Source: Prevotella sp. (GTDB lineage: Bacteria; Bacteroidota; Bacteroidia; Bacteroidales; Dysgonomonadaceae). Taken from it: DNA of 58,709 nucleotides. The notes under the pieces are model-generated. The model searched no databases and was not told the origin of the DNA. It saw only the letters and a program-made list of their open reading frames with translations. Both the position numbers and the translations under genes were made by a program. Positions 1 to 8,296 of this stretch are shown piece by piece. The DNA is taken from NCBI GenBank assembly GCA_031285625.1, contig JAITVV010000058.1, positions 1 to 58,709 of the forward strand. The letters are read 5' to 3'. Positions within the stretch are counted from its first letter, which is position 1. Every line of letters starts with the position of its first letter.

Positions 1-107
1 GATTTTTTACCATCATACATTAAGTGGTTAACAAACTTTGTAACCTTTACATCACCGAAAACAGGATCCGGGAGGATCTGTCTTTTCTTTGGTTTTGCTT
101 TTCTCAT
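1..107 (-). CDS. rpsG: 30S ribosomal protein S7, N-terminal fragment (gene runs off the window)
   Basis: Reading the minus strand from an ATG at 105-107 gives about 35 residues starting MRKAKPKKR, then ILPDPVFGD and a segment with [13 protein letters not shown], which is the conserved N-terminus of S7. The rest lies beyond the window edge. S7 nucleates assembly of the 30S head by binding the 3' domain of 16S rRNA. It follows rpsL in the same direction, the usual order of the str operon, so fusA would be expected next outside the window. The identification rests on direct translation and is secure despite the short length. Confidence 0.93.
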   Translation of the reverse strand, partial: MRKAKPKKRQILPDPVFGDVKVTKFVNHLMYDGKK

Positions 108-269
108 TTTTTACTTAAAAATTTTGTTTTTGTTTTTGGTTGCCAATTTTCTGATGTCTTCAACGGTTCCGCCGAACCATTTACTCAACCCATATATAGC
201 CTATCCAATAAACTTAAACCGTTTTAATACTTAATTAAAAATCTCGGTTAAAGGGATTGCTTACGGGAA
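108..269 (-). promoter_or_regulatory. rpsL-rpsG intercistronic region with two competing hairpins
   Basis: This 162-base spacer is transcribed between the S12 and S7 genes. One possible hairpin pairs GGTTC (165-169) with GAACC (174-178). A second pairing joins AACGGTT (162-168) to AACCGTT (217-223) and uses some of the same bases, so the two are mutually exclusive. In E. coli, S7 represses translation by binding the rpsL-rpsG intercistronic RNA. A similar role here is inference; only the pairing potential is visible. Confidence 0.35.
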
Positions 270-680
270 TTATTTTTTCTTACCCTTAGCTGCAGCAGGT
301 GCTGCTCCCGGTTTAGGACGTTTTGCTCCGTATTTAGAGCGGCGTTGTGTACGACCATTTACTCCGGCAGTATCCAATGTACCACGAACGATGTGATAAC
401 GAACACCCGGAAGGTCTTTCACACGACCACCTCTAACTAATACAATCGAGTGCTCCTGCAAGTTATGTCCTTCTCCAGGAATATAAGCATTCACCTCTTT
501 TGTGTTTGTTAAACGTACACGTGCTACCTTACGCATCGCTGAGTTAGGTTTTTTAGGAGTAGTAGTATACACACGGATACAAACACCTCTGCGTTGAGGG
601 CATGCATCCAGTGCACGAGATTTACTCTTTTCAACCAAAACCGCCCGTCCTTTTCTTACTAATTGTTGAATTGTAGGCAT
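270..680 (-). CDS. rpsL: 30S ribosomal protein S12
   Basis: The 136-residue protein matches S12 throughout: N-terminus [11 protein letters not shown], the TPKKPNSA loop, the [10 protein letters not shown] segment and the [14 protein letters not shown] loop. S12 sits at the 30S decoding centre and helps monitor codon-anticodon pairing. The two lysines whose change usually gives streptomycin resistance are both Lys (K43 and K88), so the sequence is of the sensitive type. The tail after KYGAKRPK is extended and rich in Ala and Lys, common in Bacteroidota. It is the first gene of the str operon, followed by rpsG after 162 bases. Confidence 0.98.
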   Translation of the reverse strand: MPTIQQLVRKGRAVLVEKSKSRALDACPQRRGVCIRVYTTTPKKPNSAMRKVARVRLTNTKEVNAYIPGEGHNLQEHSIVLVRGGRVKDLPGVRYHIVRGTLDTAGVNGRTQRRSKYGAKRPKPGAAPAAAKGKKK

Positions 681-822
681 GTTGTTTTAATCTTTAGAAC
701 TTTAAATTCAATTTTTATTAATACAATTTTACTATTAAACAACACAAGAAATCGAAGTTATCCCAATGACAATCAATAAATTATCACCGAAACAAGCTTC
801 TTTTCATGCGTTATTCGGGTTG

Positions 823-854
823 CAAATGTAGACATAATCAGATAATTACGCAAA
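823..854 (-). promoter_or_regulatory. Likely promoter of the rpsL (str) operon
   Basis: On the minus strand TACATTTG (823-830) matches the Bacteroidetes -7 consensus TAnnTTTG, and TTTG (851-854) lies 20 bases upstream as a -33 element. Transcription would begin near 815 and leave a leader of about 135 bases before the rpsL start. The rest of the rpsL-acyltransferase gap (681-985) shows no gene. Confidence 0.6.
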
Positions 855-955
855 TTAATAATTAAAAAAGTATCAAAAAAATCGCCTCTATACCTTTATA
901 GCTCAATATTTTTGGTTCAGGAGAATCATATTCTTCCGATTCTTGAATAATTTCT

Positions 956-963
956 TATATTTG
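956..963 (+). promoter_or_regulatory. -7 promoter box for the acyltransferase operon
   Basis: TATATTTG is an exact match to TAnnTTTG and lies 22 bases before a 33-codon ORF and about 140 bases before the acyltransferase. I see no good TTTG -33 element at the expected distance, so support comes from this box alone. Confidence 0.4.
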
Positions 964-985
964 TTACACACAAAACTACAGATTA

Positions 986-1087
986 ATGAAATATTTATTC
1001 TTATTTTCCCTTCTACCTTTATATATCTGCCGTCAAACGCAACACAAAAAACCTGTACTTAACGACATTACACTTTACAAACTTTAA
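986..1087 (+). CDS. Possible 33-residue leader or small membrane peptide
   Basis: An ATG at 986 opens a 33-codon frame ending in TAA at 1085-1087. The product starts MKYLFLFSLLPLYIC and continues with a polar tail. The hydrophobic start and single Cys recall a lipoprotein signal, but the residue before Cys is Ile, which is unusual for a lipobox. It starts 22 bases after a TATATTTG box, ends 12 bases before the GTG of the acyltransferase, and is in the same frame as it. It could be a leader peptide, a tiny secreted peptide or chance. Confidence 0.2.
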   Translation: MKYLFLFSLLPLYICRQTQHKKPVLNDITLYKL

Positions 1088-1099
1088 TATTTTATACTT

Positions 1100-2071
1100 G
1101 TGGAAAGAAATAATTTTTTTGATTCTTTAAAATTCATCTTAATTTTTTTAGTGGTTTTAGGACATGTAATGGAATATGAAATCTATGAGAACCATTTAAG
1201 ACTGACTGTATTTTCTTTTATTTACACTTTTCATATGCCCCTCTTTATTTTTATTTCAGGATATTTCTCAAAAAACCTGACATGGGAAAAATATAAAAAG
1301 AGCTTCGCATCCTTGGCGCTAACCTATGTTGTATTTCAGATATATTATCTGATACTCAGTCATATGTCGGGATCTCCTTTTGACCTGAAAGAAGCTATTC
1401 TTGTACCAAAAAATGTTTTATGGTATATTCTCGGCTTGTTGTTCTGGCGTTTCTTTTTCTGCTTTATACCAAAGCTAAAAATACCGTTCCCATTATTGCT
1501 AATTATCTCTATATTGATCTCTATTGCTTCATGTTTTTACAATAGCAGCAATGTACTCCTTAAGTTTATACACTTTTTCCCATTTTTTATTGCCGGTTAT
1601 TATTGTAGCTCCAATATTATCGAAAAAATAAGAAGTTGGAATAAGTTATATATATTAGGTATCTCTGCACTTATTTTTTGTGGATTATTTATCTTTGCAG
1701 ATAAGTGGCTTTTGTTTACTATTTTCGGGGATTTCCCCTATAGTTACTATCCCGAAGGATATAATGGTATAGCATTAAAATTGCTAACATACGTTTTGGG
1801 TGCTGTAATGTCGGTATGTGTAATCAATCTGGCTTCTGAAAGATTCTATAAACAAGGGACAAAAACGATGGCTATTTATTTATTGCATTCCACATATGTA
1901 TATTTTTACAGAATGGTGGGAGAATTCGAAGTACAGCCATGGTTTATCTTAATGGATTTTGTAGGGGCAGCGGCTATTGTGGCAGTGTGCTTATTGTTAT
2001 ATCGCATTAAGATTATTCAATATTGCACCAATCCTATTGAAATAGTGAGATTAATAAAGAATAAAATATAA
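1100..2071 (+). CDS. Acyltransferase family 3 membrane protein
   Basis: The 323-residue protein opens with NNFFDSLKFILIFLVVLGHV, the signature start of acyltransferase-3 proteins (OafA/NodX type), including the conserved His, and contains about ten hydrophobic segments. Such enzymes move acetyl or other acyl groups onto cell-surface sugars across the inner membrane; the substrate here is unknown. The start is GTG at 1100, because an in-frame TAA at 1085-1087 blocks any earlier start and the signature begins at once. The stop overlaps the ATG of the M24 peptidase by one base (TAATG), so the two are probably translated together. Confidence 0.85.
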   Translation: MERNNFFDSLKFILIFLVVLGHVMEYEIYENHLRLTVFSFIYTFHMPLFIFISGYFSKNLTWEKYKKSFASLALTYVVFQIYYLILSHMSGSPFDLKEAILVPKNVLWYILGLLFWRFFFCFIPKLKIPFPLLLIISILISIASCFYNSSNVLLKFIHFFPFFIAGYYCSSNIIEKIRSWNKLYILGISALIFCGLFIFADKWLLFTIFGDFPYSYYPEGYNGIALKLLTYVLGAVMSVCVINLASERFYKQGTKTMAIYLLHSTYVYFYRMVGEFEVQPWFILMDFVGAAAIVAVCLLLYRIKIIQYCTNPIEIVRLIKNKI

Positions 2072-3246
2072 TGAACTATCAAGAGAAATTATCGAAAGAC
2101 ATCGATTTACGGTGTCAGCGTCTACAAAATACAATGCAGTCAATGAATATAGAAGGTTGCATTCTTACTACTGCCGTGAATGTATTTTATATGACCGGCA
2201 TGGTATATAACGGCTATTTTTATCTACCGGCAGAGGGCAAACCTTTCCACTTTGTTAAACGCCCTGAAGATGTATCCTTTGACAATACAGTGTATATTCG
2301 TAAACCTGAGCAAATTACCGATGAACTAAAAAGCAGAAATATATCCATACCCAAATCACTACTGATGGAAACTGATGTCGTTTCCTATGGTGAATGCAGC
2401 CGGTTACTAAACACATTCGCTCTGAAAGAAGCAGCTAATGCTTCTGTTGTAATGCGTAAGATCCGTAGTATAAAAACTTCATTTGAGCTGGAACAGATTA
2501 GAATCTGTGCTCATAAACATGAGGCTGTATATAAAATGATCCCATCTGTTTATCAACCGGGAATGACGGATATAGAACTTCAGATAGAGATAGAGCGGCT
2601 GATGCGGCAACACGATTCTTTAGGCATATTCCGTAGCTATGGAGAAAATATGGATATCTATATGGGAAGCCTTCTTGTCGGTAAAAATGCAGAGGCTCCG
2701 TCACCATTTGATTTTGCATTGGGTGGTGCAGGCACAAGCCCTATCCTGCCTTTGGGCGCATCAGGGGAGAAAATAAAGCAAGGCGATACTATCATGGTGG
2801 ATATGGCTGGTAATTATACCCCATGGATGACAGATATGACCCGTGTGTTTTCGGTAGGGAAAACGCTCGATCTGGCATATCGTGCTCATCAGGTATCTAT
2901 TGATATAAATAACCATATTATGGATATAGCTAAGCCAGGTATTAGTTGTGCCGAACTGTATAATATATCGATGGAAATGGTTGTAAAAAGCAATATGGAA
3001 GCATACTTTATGGGAACGAAACAACAGGCAAAATTTGTAGGACATGGGGTCGGGCTGGAGATAAATGAACCTCCTGTATTAACTCCACGTTCTAAAGAAC
3101 TGCTTGAACCGAATATAGTATTTGCTCTCGAACCCAAGTTTGTGATACCGGAAGTAGGCGCTATCGGTATTGAGAATACTTATCTGGTGACAAATGATGG
3201 TATTGAAAAGCTAACAATACTGGAAGAGCAGATAATTGAGCTATAA
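2071..3246 (+). CDS. M24 family (Xaa-Pro) metallopeptidase
   Basis: A 391-residue protein with the creatinase/prolidase layout: an N-terminal domain of about 130 residues followed by a pita-bread catalytic domain. The five expected metal ligands are visible: D244 and D255 (DMAG...TDMTR), H325 (GHGVGLEINEPP), E354 (ALEPKF) and E368 (GIENTY). Members release an N-terminal residue preceding proline or split Xaa-Pro dipeptides using two metal ions. No signal peptide is present, so it is cytoplasmic. It overlaps the acyltransferase stop by one base and is followed six bases later by a small membrane protein, forming an operon-like trio. Confidence 0.88.
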   Translation: MNYQEKLSKDIDLRCQRLQNTMQSMNIEGCILTTAVNVFYMTGMVYNGYFYLPAEGKPFHFVKRPEDVSFDNTVYIRKPEQITDELKSRNISIPKSLLMETDVVSYGECSRLLNTFALKEAANASVVMRKIRSIKTSFELEQIRICAHKHEAVYKMIPSVYQPGMTDIELQIEIERLMRQHDSLGIFRSYGENMDIYMGSLLVGKNAEAPSPFDFALGGAGTSPILPLGASGEKIKQGDTIMVDMAGNYTPWMTDMTRVFSVGKTLDLAYRAHQVSIDINNHIMDIAKPGISCAELYNISMEMVVKSNMEAYFMGTKQQAKFVGHGVGLEINEPPVLTPRSKELLEPNIVFALEPKFVIPEVGAIGIENTYLVTNDGIEKLTILEEQIIEL

Positions 3247-3252
3247 TTTAAG

Positions 3253-3672
3253 ATGAAGGAACTTCGGGATTATTGTTTTTATACACCAATAGTCGTGCTG
3301 ATTCTCAGCATCATACTTTCGGTGGTATTAATGGTGATTGTTGGAGTTACTGGAGACCTGCTTCCTTATTGGTTTCAACCAAAGCCCGGTTTAATATTTT
3401 ATGCGATGCTATTTGAGAATGCTATGTTTTCAATTTTTTCATGTACAGTAATATTAAACACATTTAAATTTGTACGGGATAGTATCTGGCTTTCATTTAT
3501 AACTTTTTTCTGGCCGGTTCTTTTCTTTTATATAGCGATATTACTAAATTTAGATCATCCTGACGCAGGATTCAGCCTGCTCATTCCATTAGCCTTTGTT
3601 ATTCCTCAGGCATATTCTTTTTTTATATTCCATAAGAGGTTGAGATCAGGGTATTTTGATGAAGATTTGTAA
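3253..3672 (+). CDS. Small four-helix membrane protein, function unknown
   Basis: A 139-residue protein with about four hydrophobic stretches (residues ~9-33, 45-68, 78-97 and 105-125) and a charged C-terminus ending YFDEDL. I recognise no family. It starts six bases after the M24 peptidase stop and is probably co-transcribed with it. About 250 bases without a gene follow before folP. Confidence 0.6.
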   Translation: MKELRDYCFYTPIVVLILSIILSVVLMVIVGVTGDLLPYWFQPKPGLIFYAMLFENAMFSIFSCTVILNTFKFVRDSIWLSFITFFWPVLFFYIAILLNLDHPDAGFSLLIPLAFVIPQAYSFFIFHKRLRSGYFDEDL

Positions 3673-3732
3673 TATGTTTTATCTAATATAGAAGTATTAG
3701 CTTGTTCTAAGTGATAAATAAAAGTATCTAGA

Positions 3733-3757
3733 AAGTGTTACTTTTGTCACTTTTTGA
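3733..3757 (+). promoter_or_regulatory. Copy 1 of recurring TGTYACYTT element (distal folP promoter?)
   Basis: Two 9-base units, TGTTACTTT and TGTCACTTT, lie in tandem. The first supplies an exact -7 box TACTTTTG (3739-3746). The sequence closely matches copy 2 at 3883-3915, which has one extra unit, so it looks like a duplicated promoter element upstream of folP. Between the copies is only a 22-codon hydrophobic frame (3772-3840) that I do not consider a gene. Confidence 0.45.
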
Positions 3758-3853
3758 TATTAATTATTAATATGAATATTCTTCCTTTTGTATTAGCTTT
3801 AATTTATATTTTTACAGTAAATAGGATGAATAAACTTTAGAGTAATTTTAGAT

Positions 3854-3910
3854 AAAAGGTAACAAATAAAACCTTCCGAAAAGTGTTACTTTTGTTACCT
3901 TTGTCACTTT
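3854..3910 (+). promoter_or_regulatory. Copy 2 of recurring element with inverted arm; folP promoter
   Basis: Arm AAAGGTAACAAA (3855-3866) is the exact inverted complement of TTTGTTACCTTT (3891-3902). The right side is three tandem 9-base units (TGTTACTTT, TGTTACCTT, TGTCACTTT). They contain two -7 boxes, TACTTTTG (3887-3894) and TACCTTTG (3896-3903), the latter 21 bases before the folP ATG. The symmetry around a promoter box suggests an operator, but no cognate protein is identified. Confidence 0.5.
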
Positions 3911-3924
3911 TTGATCTTACAAGA

Positions 3925-4764
3925 ATGAAAACAATTAATATAAAAGGTGAGTTGCTGGACCTGTCACAGCCTCTGGTAATGGGAATATTGAATATTACTC
4001 CGGATTCCTTCTTTGCCGGTAGCCGCAAGCAGAGCGAGCAGGAAATCATTACCCGTGTAGGTGAGATCCTGGCACAAGGAGGCAGGATTATCGATATCGG
4101 TGCGCAATCTACACGTCCTTCTTCCACCCTATTGTCTTCCTCTGAAGAAATCGAGCGGCTTAAATTTGCACTGGGAATAATCAATAGAGAGTTTCCTGAT
4201 GTAATTCTTTCAGTGGATACGTTCTATGGAGATGTTGCCCGGTTTTGTGTCGAAGAACAAGGAGTGGCTATAATAAATGATATATCCGGAGGTGAAATGG
4301 ATAAAACGATGTTTGATGTTGCAGCCCGGCTGAATGTCCCCTATGTACTTATGCATATGCGCGGTACTCCTCAAACAATGAAAGATCTAACAGATTATGA
4401 CCACCTTATTCAGGATATATTCTATTACTTCTCTCAAAAAGTAGCGGAATTACATTTAAAAGGAGTTAATGATATAATTATCGATCCCGGATTCGGATTT
4501 AGTAAAACAATAGAGCAAAATTATGAATTAATGGCTTCACTGCGGGGCTTCTCTATTTTCGAACTTCCACTATTGGTCGGCATATCAAGAAAGCGAATGA
4601 TATATAACCTTACCGGTTCCATTGCAGACGAAAGCCTGAACGGAACTACTGTACTAAATACATTTGCACTTCAAAACGGAGCTGATATACTAAGGGTTCA
4701 TGATGTAAAAGAAGCTGTTGAAGCCATCAAAATAGTTAGCAAACTGAAAGAATACAACTTCTGA
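3925..4764 (+). CDS. folP: Dihydropteroate synthase
   Basis: The 279-residue protein carries family signatures GILNITPDSFF near the N-terminus, IDIGAQSTRP (pterin/sulfa-binding loops), DTFYGDVA, INDISGG, LMHMRG, DPGFGF and GISRKRM. It condenses 6-hydroxymethyl-dihydropterin pyrophosphate with p-aminobenzoate to make dihydropteroate in folate synthesis and is the sulfonamide target. ATG 3925 is chosen because upstream codons overlap the promoter repeats. The stop abuts the convergent transglycosylase gene with no spacer. Confidence 0.96.
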   Translation: MKTINIKGELLDLSQPLVMGILNITPDSFFAGSRKQSEQEIITRVGEILAQGGRIIDIGAQSTRPSSTLLSSSEEIERLKFALGIINREFPDVILSVDTFYGDVARFCVEEQGVAIINDISGGEMDKTMFDVAARLNVPYVLMHMRGTPQTMKDLTDYDHLIQDIFYYFSQKVAELHLKGVNDIIIDPGFGFSKTIEQNYELMASLRGFSIFELPLLVGISRKRMIYNLTGSIADESLNGTTVLNTFALQNGADILRVHDVKEAVEAIKIVSKLKEYNF

Positions 4765-6159
4765 CTATTGCGGGCTGATCCGCTTAAAGCGCTCCATCGT
4801 ATTTAGTACGGCATCAACATATTGGATTGTTTGCCCGGCTCGGAAGTAGCCGCTTTTGCATACAGGATCGTTATAATATTCGGGGTTTCCTTTCAGTTCG
4901 AGATATTTCTTTACATTCCCTTCCCATACATAAGGGTTAGCTCCATATTTTTCAGCCAATGCCTGAGCATCATTAATATGACCATTCCCTGCATTATAGG
5001 CGGCAAGTAAAAACTTCTCACGTTCTTTTATATCATTTATTCTTCTGAATATTTTATCCAGACGGTCTAATAATTCTACTGCTGCGCCTATACTCAAGTC
5101 CGGATTCATCCGGTCCTCACTGGTTAAACCAAGAGAGGCTGCTGTACGTGGCATCAGCCCCATGATCCCGGCAGCACCGGCCCATGATGTAAGGTTATTC
5201 TGGAAACGGGATTCATGATAACATATCGCAGCTAAAAAATGCCACTCATATTTGGTATTTTTTGCATGCTTCCTGAACAGCTCATCATAGACTGAAACCG
5301 CTCCTTTAGGCAGATTTTTAGGAACCTCATAGTCGCCTTCAAATGGGAGTTTGCTTAGTTCAAAGTATTTCTTGGTAATGCTTTTATATACGGGGGTGTT
5401 ATCATTTTCAGCAAACCATTCATCTAATGCTTTTGCCAATAATGGAGTGTCTTTTCTCACAGCCCATGATGCCCGCTGATCAAAGCTGACAGGTAGGGAT
5501 ATGTCAATGTTCCTATAATAGGTACGGTTAAGTTTAGCGATGTATTCGTCACATATAGTATATTTTATCTTACCTAAGGATACCATTTCAATGAGGTCTT
5601 CACTTGTAATGGTATCTTCGTTTACCGGATGTATCTTTATTCCTCCGCCTAGTTCTGCATTAAGGTTTAATAGACGTTGGTGATACTTCGTATTTTCTTC
5701 AACATATACTTCTTTACCTAAAAGTTCCGGAACGTCTTTAATAATGGTATCTCCCTTGTTTGCAGATTGCACAAGAATTTGATGAGTGATTTGTCCTAAC
5801 CCTGCATAAGTAATTGAATCTTTCAGCTCATTTTGTATTGGCACTGCAAAAGCAACGAGATCACCCTCTCCCTTTCCCAGCATCTCCAGAAGCTTAGTTG
5901 CACTCTCCGCAACTTTTACATTCAGTTTGAGTCCATAATGATCACAGAAGTCCTGTGCCAAATCATAGTCATAGCCCATCGGCTCTTCTTTATAAATGAA
6001 GTAGGAGGTGGAGCTATTGAGTGTAATAATGGTTAACTCACCCTTAGCCTTGATCTGTTCAAAGTCATACGCCTCTTTCTCAACCTTCTTCTTGCAGGAA
6101 AAGAGAAAGCCGAAACACAGCAAAAGATAGATATAATGATACTTCCTTATGTCTTTCAT
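4765..6159 (-). CDS. mltF: MltF-like lytic transglycosylase lipoprotein
   Basis: The 464-residue protein begins with a lipoprotein signal (hydrophobic stretch to FLFSC, Cys near residue 22). It then has a solute-binding-protein family 3 domain (~40-270) and a C-terminal SLT lysozyme-like domain (~295-450). The catalytic Glu is visible in YHESRF (E316), followed by the GIMGLMPRTA motif typical of family 1 lytic transglycosylases. Such enzymes cleave peptidoglycan to 1,6-anhydromuropeptides at the membrane, and the binding-protein-like domain is regulatory in MltF. It is convergent with folP with no intervening base and no obvious terminator. Confidence 0.9.
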   Translation of the reverse strand: MKDIRKYHYIYLLLCFGFLFSCKKKVEKEAYDFEQIKAKGELTIITLNSSTSYFIYKEEPMGYDYDLAQDFCDHYGLKLNVKVAESATKLLEMLGKGEGDLVAFAVPIQNELKDSITYAGLGQITHQILVQSANKGDTIIKDVPELLGKEVYVEENTKYHQRLLNLNAELGGGIKIHPVNEDTITSEDLIEMVSLGKIKYTICDEYIAKLNRTYYRNIDISLPVSFDQRASWAVRKDTPLLAKALDEWFAENDNTPVYKSITKKYFELSKLPFEGDYEVPKNLPKGAVSVYDELFRKHAKNTKYEWHFLAAICYHESRFQNNLTSWAGAAGIMGLMPRTAASLGLTSEDRMNPDLSIGAAVELLDRLDKIFRRINDIKEREKFLLAAYNAGNGHINDAQALAEKYGANPYVWEGNVKKYLELKGNPEYYNDPVCKSGYFRAGQTIQYVDAVLNTMERFKRISPQ

Positions 6160-6230
6160 ATAGTTGCAAGTTATGTTTATAATAAGGTCAATTACTTATC
6201 TGAGACTAATCAAGTAGCGTTTTCTAAAGA

Positions 6231-6267
6231 GAATCAGGGTAAAACACAGAATGCTTAACCCTGATTC
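6231..6267 (-). terminator. Hairpin downstream of the nitronate monooxygenase-like gene
   Basis: GAATCAGGGT (6231-6240) and ACCCTGATTC (6258-6267) form a perfect 10-base inverted repeat with a 17-base loop. It begins 22 bases past the stop of the minus-strand gene at 6289. No clean U-run follows, so it may be an RNA-stabilising hairpin or a weak terminator. Confidence 0.5.
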
Positions 6268-6288
6268 ATATTTGCCAACTTCAGCTGG

Positions 6289-7239
6289 TCAGAATTTAGA
6301 GTCGTTTGACATTTCTTCTTTCCGTCTGTTATATTCTTCAATAACACTATCTATCACGTTTGCAGCAGAAGGCAGGTCATTTATTAATGAACTTATCTGG
6401 CCTATTTCAAGCTCTCCTTCAGATAAGTCACCTTCAAAGATTCCTTTTTTAGAACGCCCTCGTCCAAGTATTTCACGTATTTCGTCAGCTGCGGCACCTC
6501 TGTCCTCTGCAGCTTGTATTGTATTATAGAAGTCATTCTTAACAAGCCGGGTCGGGCTCAGTTTTTTTAACGAAAGTATTGTATCTCCTTCTTTTAGGTT
6601 GATACATAATTCTTTGAACTCTTGAGAAGCAGAACTCTCTTGTGTGAGGGCAAAACGTGAACCCATCTGTATCCCTTCTGCTCCAAGGGCAAAGGCAGCC
6701 AACATTCCACTTCCGGTACCAATGCCACCGGCAGCAATGAGAGGGATAGACAGACTTTTTCTTACCTGAGGAATAAGCACCATTGTTGATGTTTCTTCAC
6801 GGCCATTGTGACCTCCTGCTTCAAAACCTTCTGCAACTACAGCATCAACCCCTGTCTCCTCACACTTTAGTGCGAATTTAGAACTGGAAACAACATGTGC
6901 TACTGTGATGCCATTTTCCTGTAGTTTTTTTGTCCATGTTTTAGGATTCCCGGCAGATGTGAAAACTATTTTTACTCCTTCCGAAATGATGATATCCATA
7001 ATAGTATCTATCTCGGGATACATCAAGGGTACATTTACCCCAAACGGTTTATCAGTTGCAGCTTTACATTTCTGTATATGCTCCCGTAAAACTTCGGGAT
7101 GCATAGATCCTGCTCCGATAAGTCCCAGCCCCCCTGCATTACTAACCGCTGAGGCCAGTCTCCAGCCACTGCACCAAACCATTCCCCCCGATATAATCGG
7201 ATATTTAATTCCAAATAAGGACGTTACTCTATTGCTCAT
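6289..7239 (-). CDS. Nitronate monooxygenase / 2-nitropropane dioxygenase family flavoprotein
   Basis: A 316-residue TIM-barrel flavoprotein with family landmarks: the N-terminal GIKYPIISGGM, the GLGLIGAG loop, VNVPLM, a VVAEGFEAGGHNG segment with the conserved His, and the FMN phosphate-binding AAGGIGTG...GAEGIQMGSRF. Members oxidise alkyl nitronates or propionate-3-nitronate, and some homologues act as enoyl reductases; the substrate is not clear. The start at 7239 (MSNRVTSLFG) is preferred over an in-frame codon ten residues upstream because homologues begin close to FGIKYP. It is divergent from the DUF1080 gene. Confidence 0.82.
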   Translation of the reverse strand: MSNRVTSLFGIKYPIISGGMVWCSGWRLASAVSNAGGLGLIGAGSMHPEVLREHIQKCKAATDKPFGVNVPLMYPEIDTIMDIIISEGVKIVFTSAGNPKTWTKKLQENGITVAHVVSSSKFALKCEETGVDAVVAEGFEAGGHNGREETSTMVLIPQVRKSLSIPLIAAGGIGTGSGMLAAFALGAEGIQMGSRFALTQESSASQEFKELCINLKEGDTILSLKKLSPTRLVKNDFYNTIQAAEDRGAAADEIREILGRGRSKKGIFEGDLSEGELEIGQISSLINDLPSAANVIDSVIEEYNRRKEEMSNDSKF

Positions 7240-7317
7240 TCTTTCAATTAATAATGTTATGTGTTGCAAATTTAGAAAAATATTGAGAATAATCTTACTT
7301 TATCATTGAAAGGTGAT

Positions 7318-7347
7318 TTTGTTTTCTTTCCGAATAGTGTATATTTG
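7318..7347 (+). promoter_or_regulatory. Promoter of the DUF1080 lipoprotein gene
   Basis: TTTG (7318-7321), 18 bases, then TATATTTG (7340-7347) is a close match to the Bacteroidetes -33/-7 consensus. It lies about 30 bases before the start codon of the downstream gene. Confidence 0.65.
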
Positions 7348-7376
7348 AATTTTGATAATCATGAAATCTCTGTATT

Positions 7377-8279
7377 ATGATAAATATGAATTCGACTACT
7401 AAAATCTGGGTATTTTGTTTTCTTACCATTATAGTATTTGCTTGCTCTAACAAGTCTGAAAAAGACGGTGAATGGGATATTTTACTGGATAACGACCTTT
7501 CCAAATGGAATATGTATCTGAGTTATGAAATGAAGAACGGATATAAAGGAAATATTCCTGTTGATATGAATGGAGATACAATACGCCCAATAGGTTATGA
7601 TAATAACTATAAAAATGTATTTACTGTTATTGAAGATAATGGAGAACCGGTTTTAAGAATAAGCGGAGAGGTGTACGGCTGCATTTTTACAAAAGAGGAT
7701 TACCGGAACTATCACCTCAGATTGAAAATGAAATGGGGAAATAAGAAATGGGAACCACGGCTGGAAAAGGCTTTTGATTCAGGTATACTCTATCATTCAC
7801 AGGGGAAGTGTGGTGCCGATTATTGGCGCACATGGATGACAAGTCATGAGTTTCAATTGATAGAAACAAGTGAAGAAGGAAATAGTGGGGACTACTGGTG
7901 TATCGGGCAAACCCGCATGGATGTTCGTGCCCGTAAAGATTCAGCTAAAATGATATTCGATAATAATGCATCTGTTGTTTCTATTGGAGCCGGTATGCCG
8001 GATGGCTATTACTGCGCTGCTGATGGTACTATCGAAAAGCCTAAAGACGAATGGAATGATATCGAACTTATCTGCTACGAAGGTAAAAGTTTACATATTG
8101 TTAACGGAAAAGTAGTAATGGCCTTGTCAAACCTCCGATATGTAGAAAGCGGCATTGAGAAGCCTTTAGATGAAGGGAAAATCCAATTGCAAAGCGAAGC
8201 CGGAGAAGCTTTCTATAAAGATATAAAGATTAAAATGATAGAAGAACTTCCAGCTGATTATCAGCAATATTTTGATTAA
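7377..8279 (+). CDS. DUF1080 (3-keto-disaccharide hydrolase-like) lipoprotein
   Basis: A 300-residue exported protein. The signal sequence ends VFAC (Cys near residue 23), indicating a lipoprotein. It continues with WDILLDNDLSKWN, the characteristic opening of DUF1080 domains, and later DSGILYHSQG and DEWNDIELICYEGKSLHIVNGKVV, typical of the concanavalin-like fold. Family members hydrolyse 3-keto sugars or bind glycans. A second ATG three codons in (7386) is equally possible. It stands alone, with its own promoter. Confidence 0.8.
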   Translation: MINMNSTTKIWVFCFLTIIVFACSNKSEKDGEWDILLDNDLSKWNMYLSYEMKNGYKGNIPVDMNGDTIRPIGYDNNYKNVFTVIEDNGEPVLRISGEVYGCIFTKEDYRNYHLRLKMKWGNKKWEPRLEKAFDSGILYHSQGKCGADYWRTWMTSHEFQLIETSEEGNSGDYWCIGQTRMDVRARKDSAKMIFDNNASVVSIGAGMPDGYYCAADGTIEKPKDEWNDIELICYEGKSLHIVNGKVVMALSNLRYVESGIEKPLDEGKIQLQSEAGEAFYKDIKIKMIEELPADYQQYFD

Positions 8280-8296
8280 GGAAAATCATTTCCTAT

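Noticed and set aside
24-227. Open frame of 67 codons on the plus strand
   Set aside because: It is antisense to the start of rpsG and to the rpsL-rpsG spacer, with no recognisable domain.
270-680. Streptomycin-resistance change in S12
   Set aside because: K43 and K88 are both Lys, as in sensitive strains.
3772-3840. Twenty-two-codon hydrophobic frame between the two folP-side elements
   Set aside because: Too short and lies in a promoter duplication; nothing supports translation.
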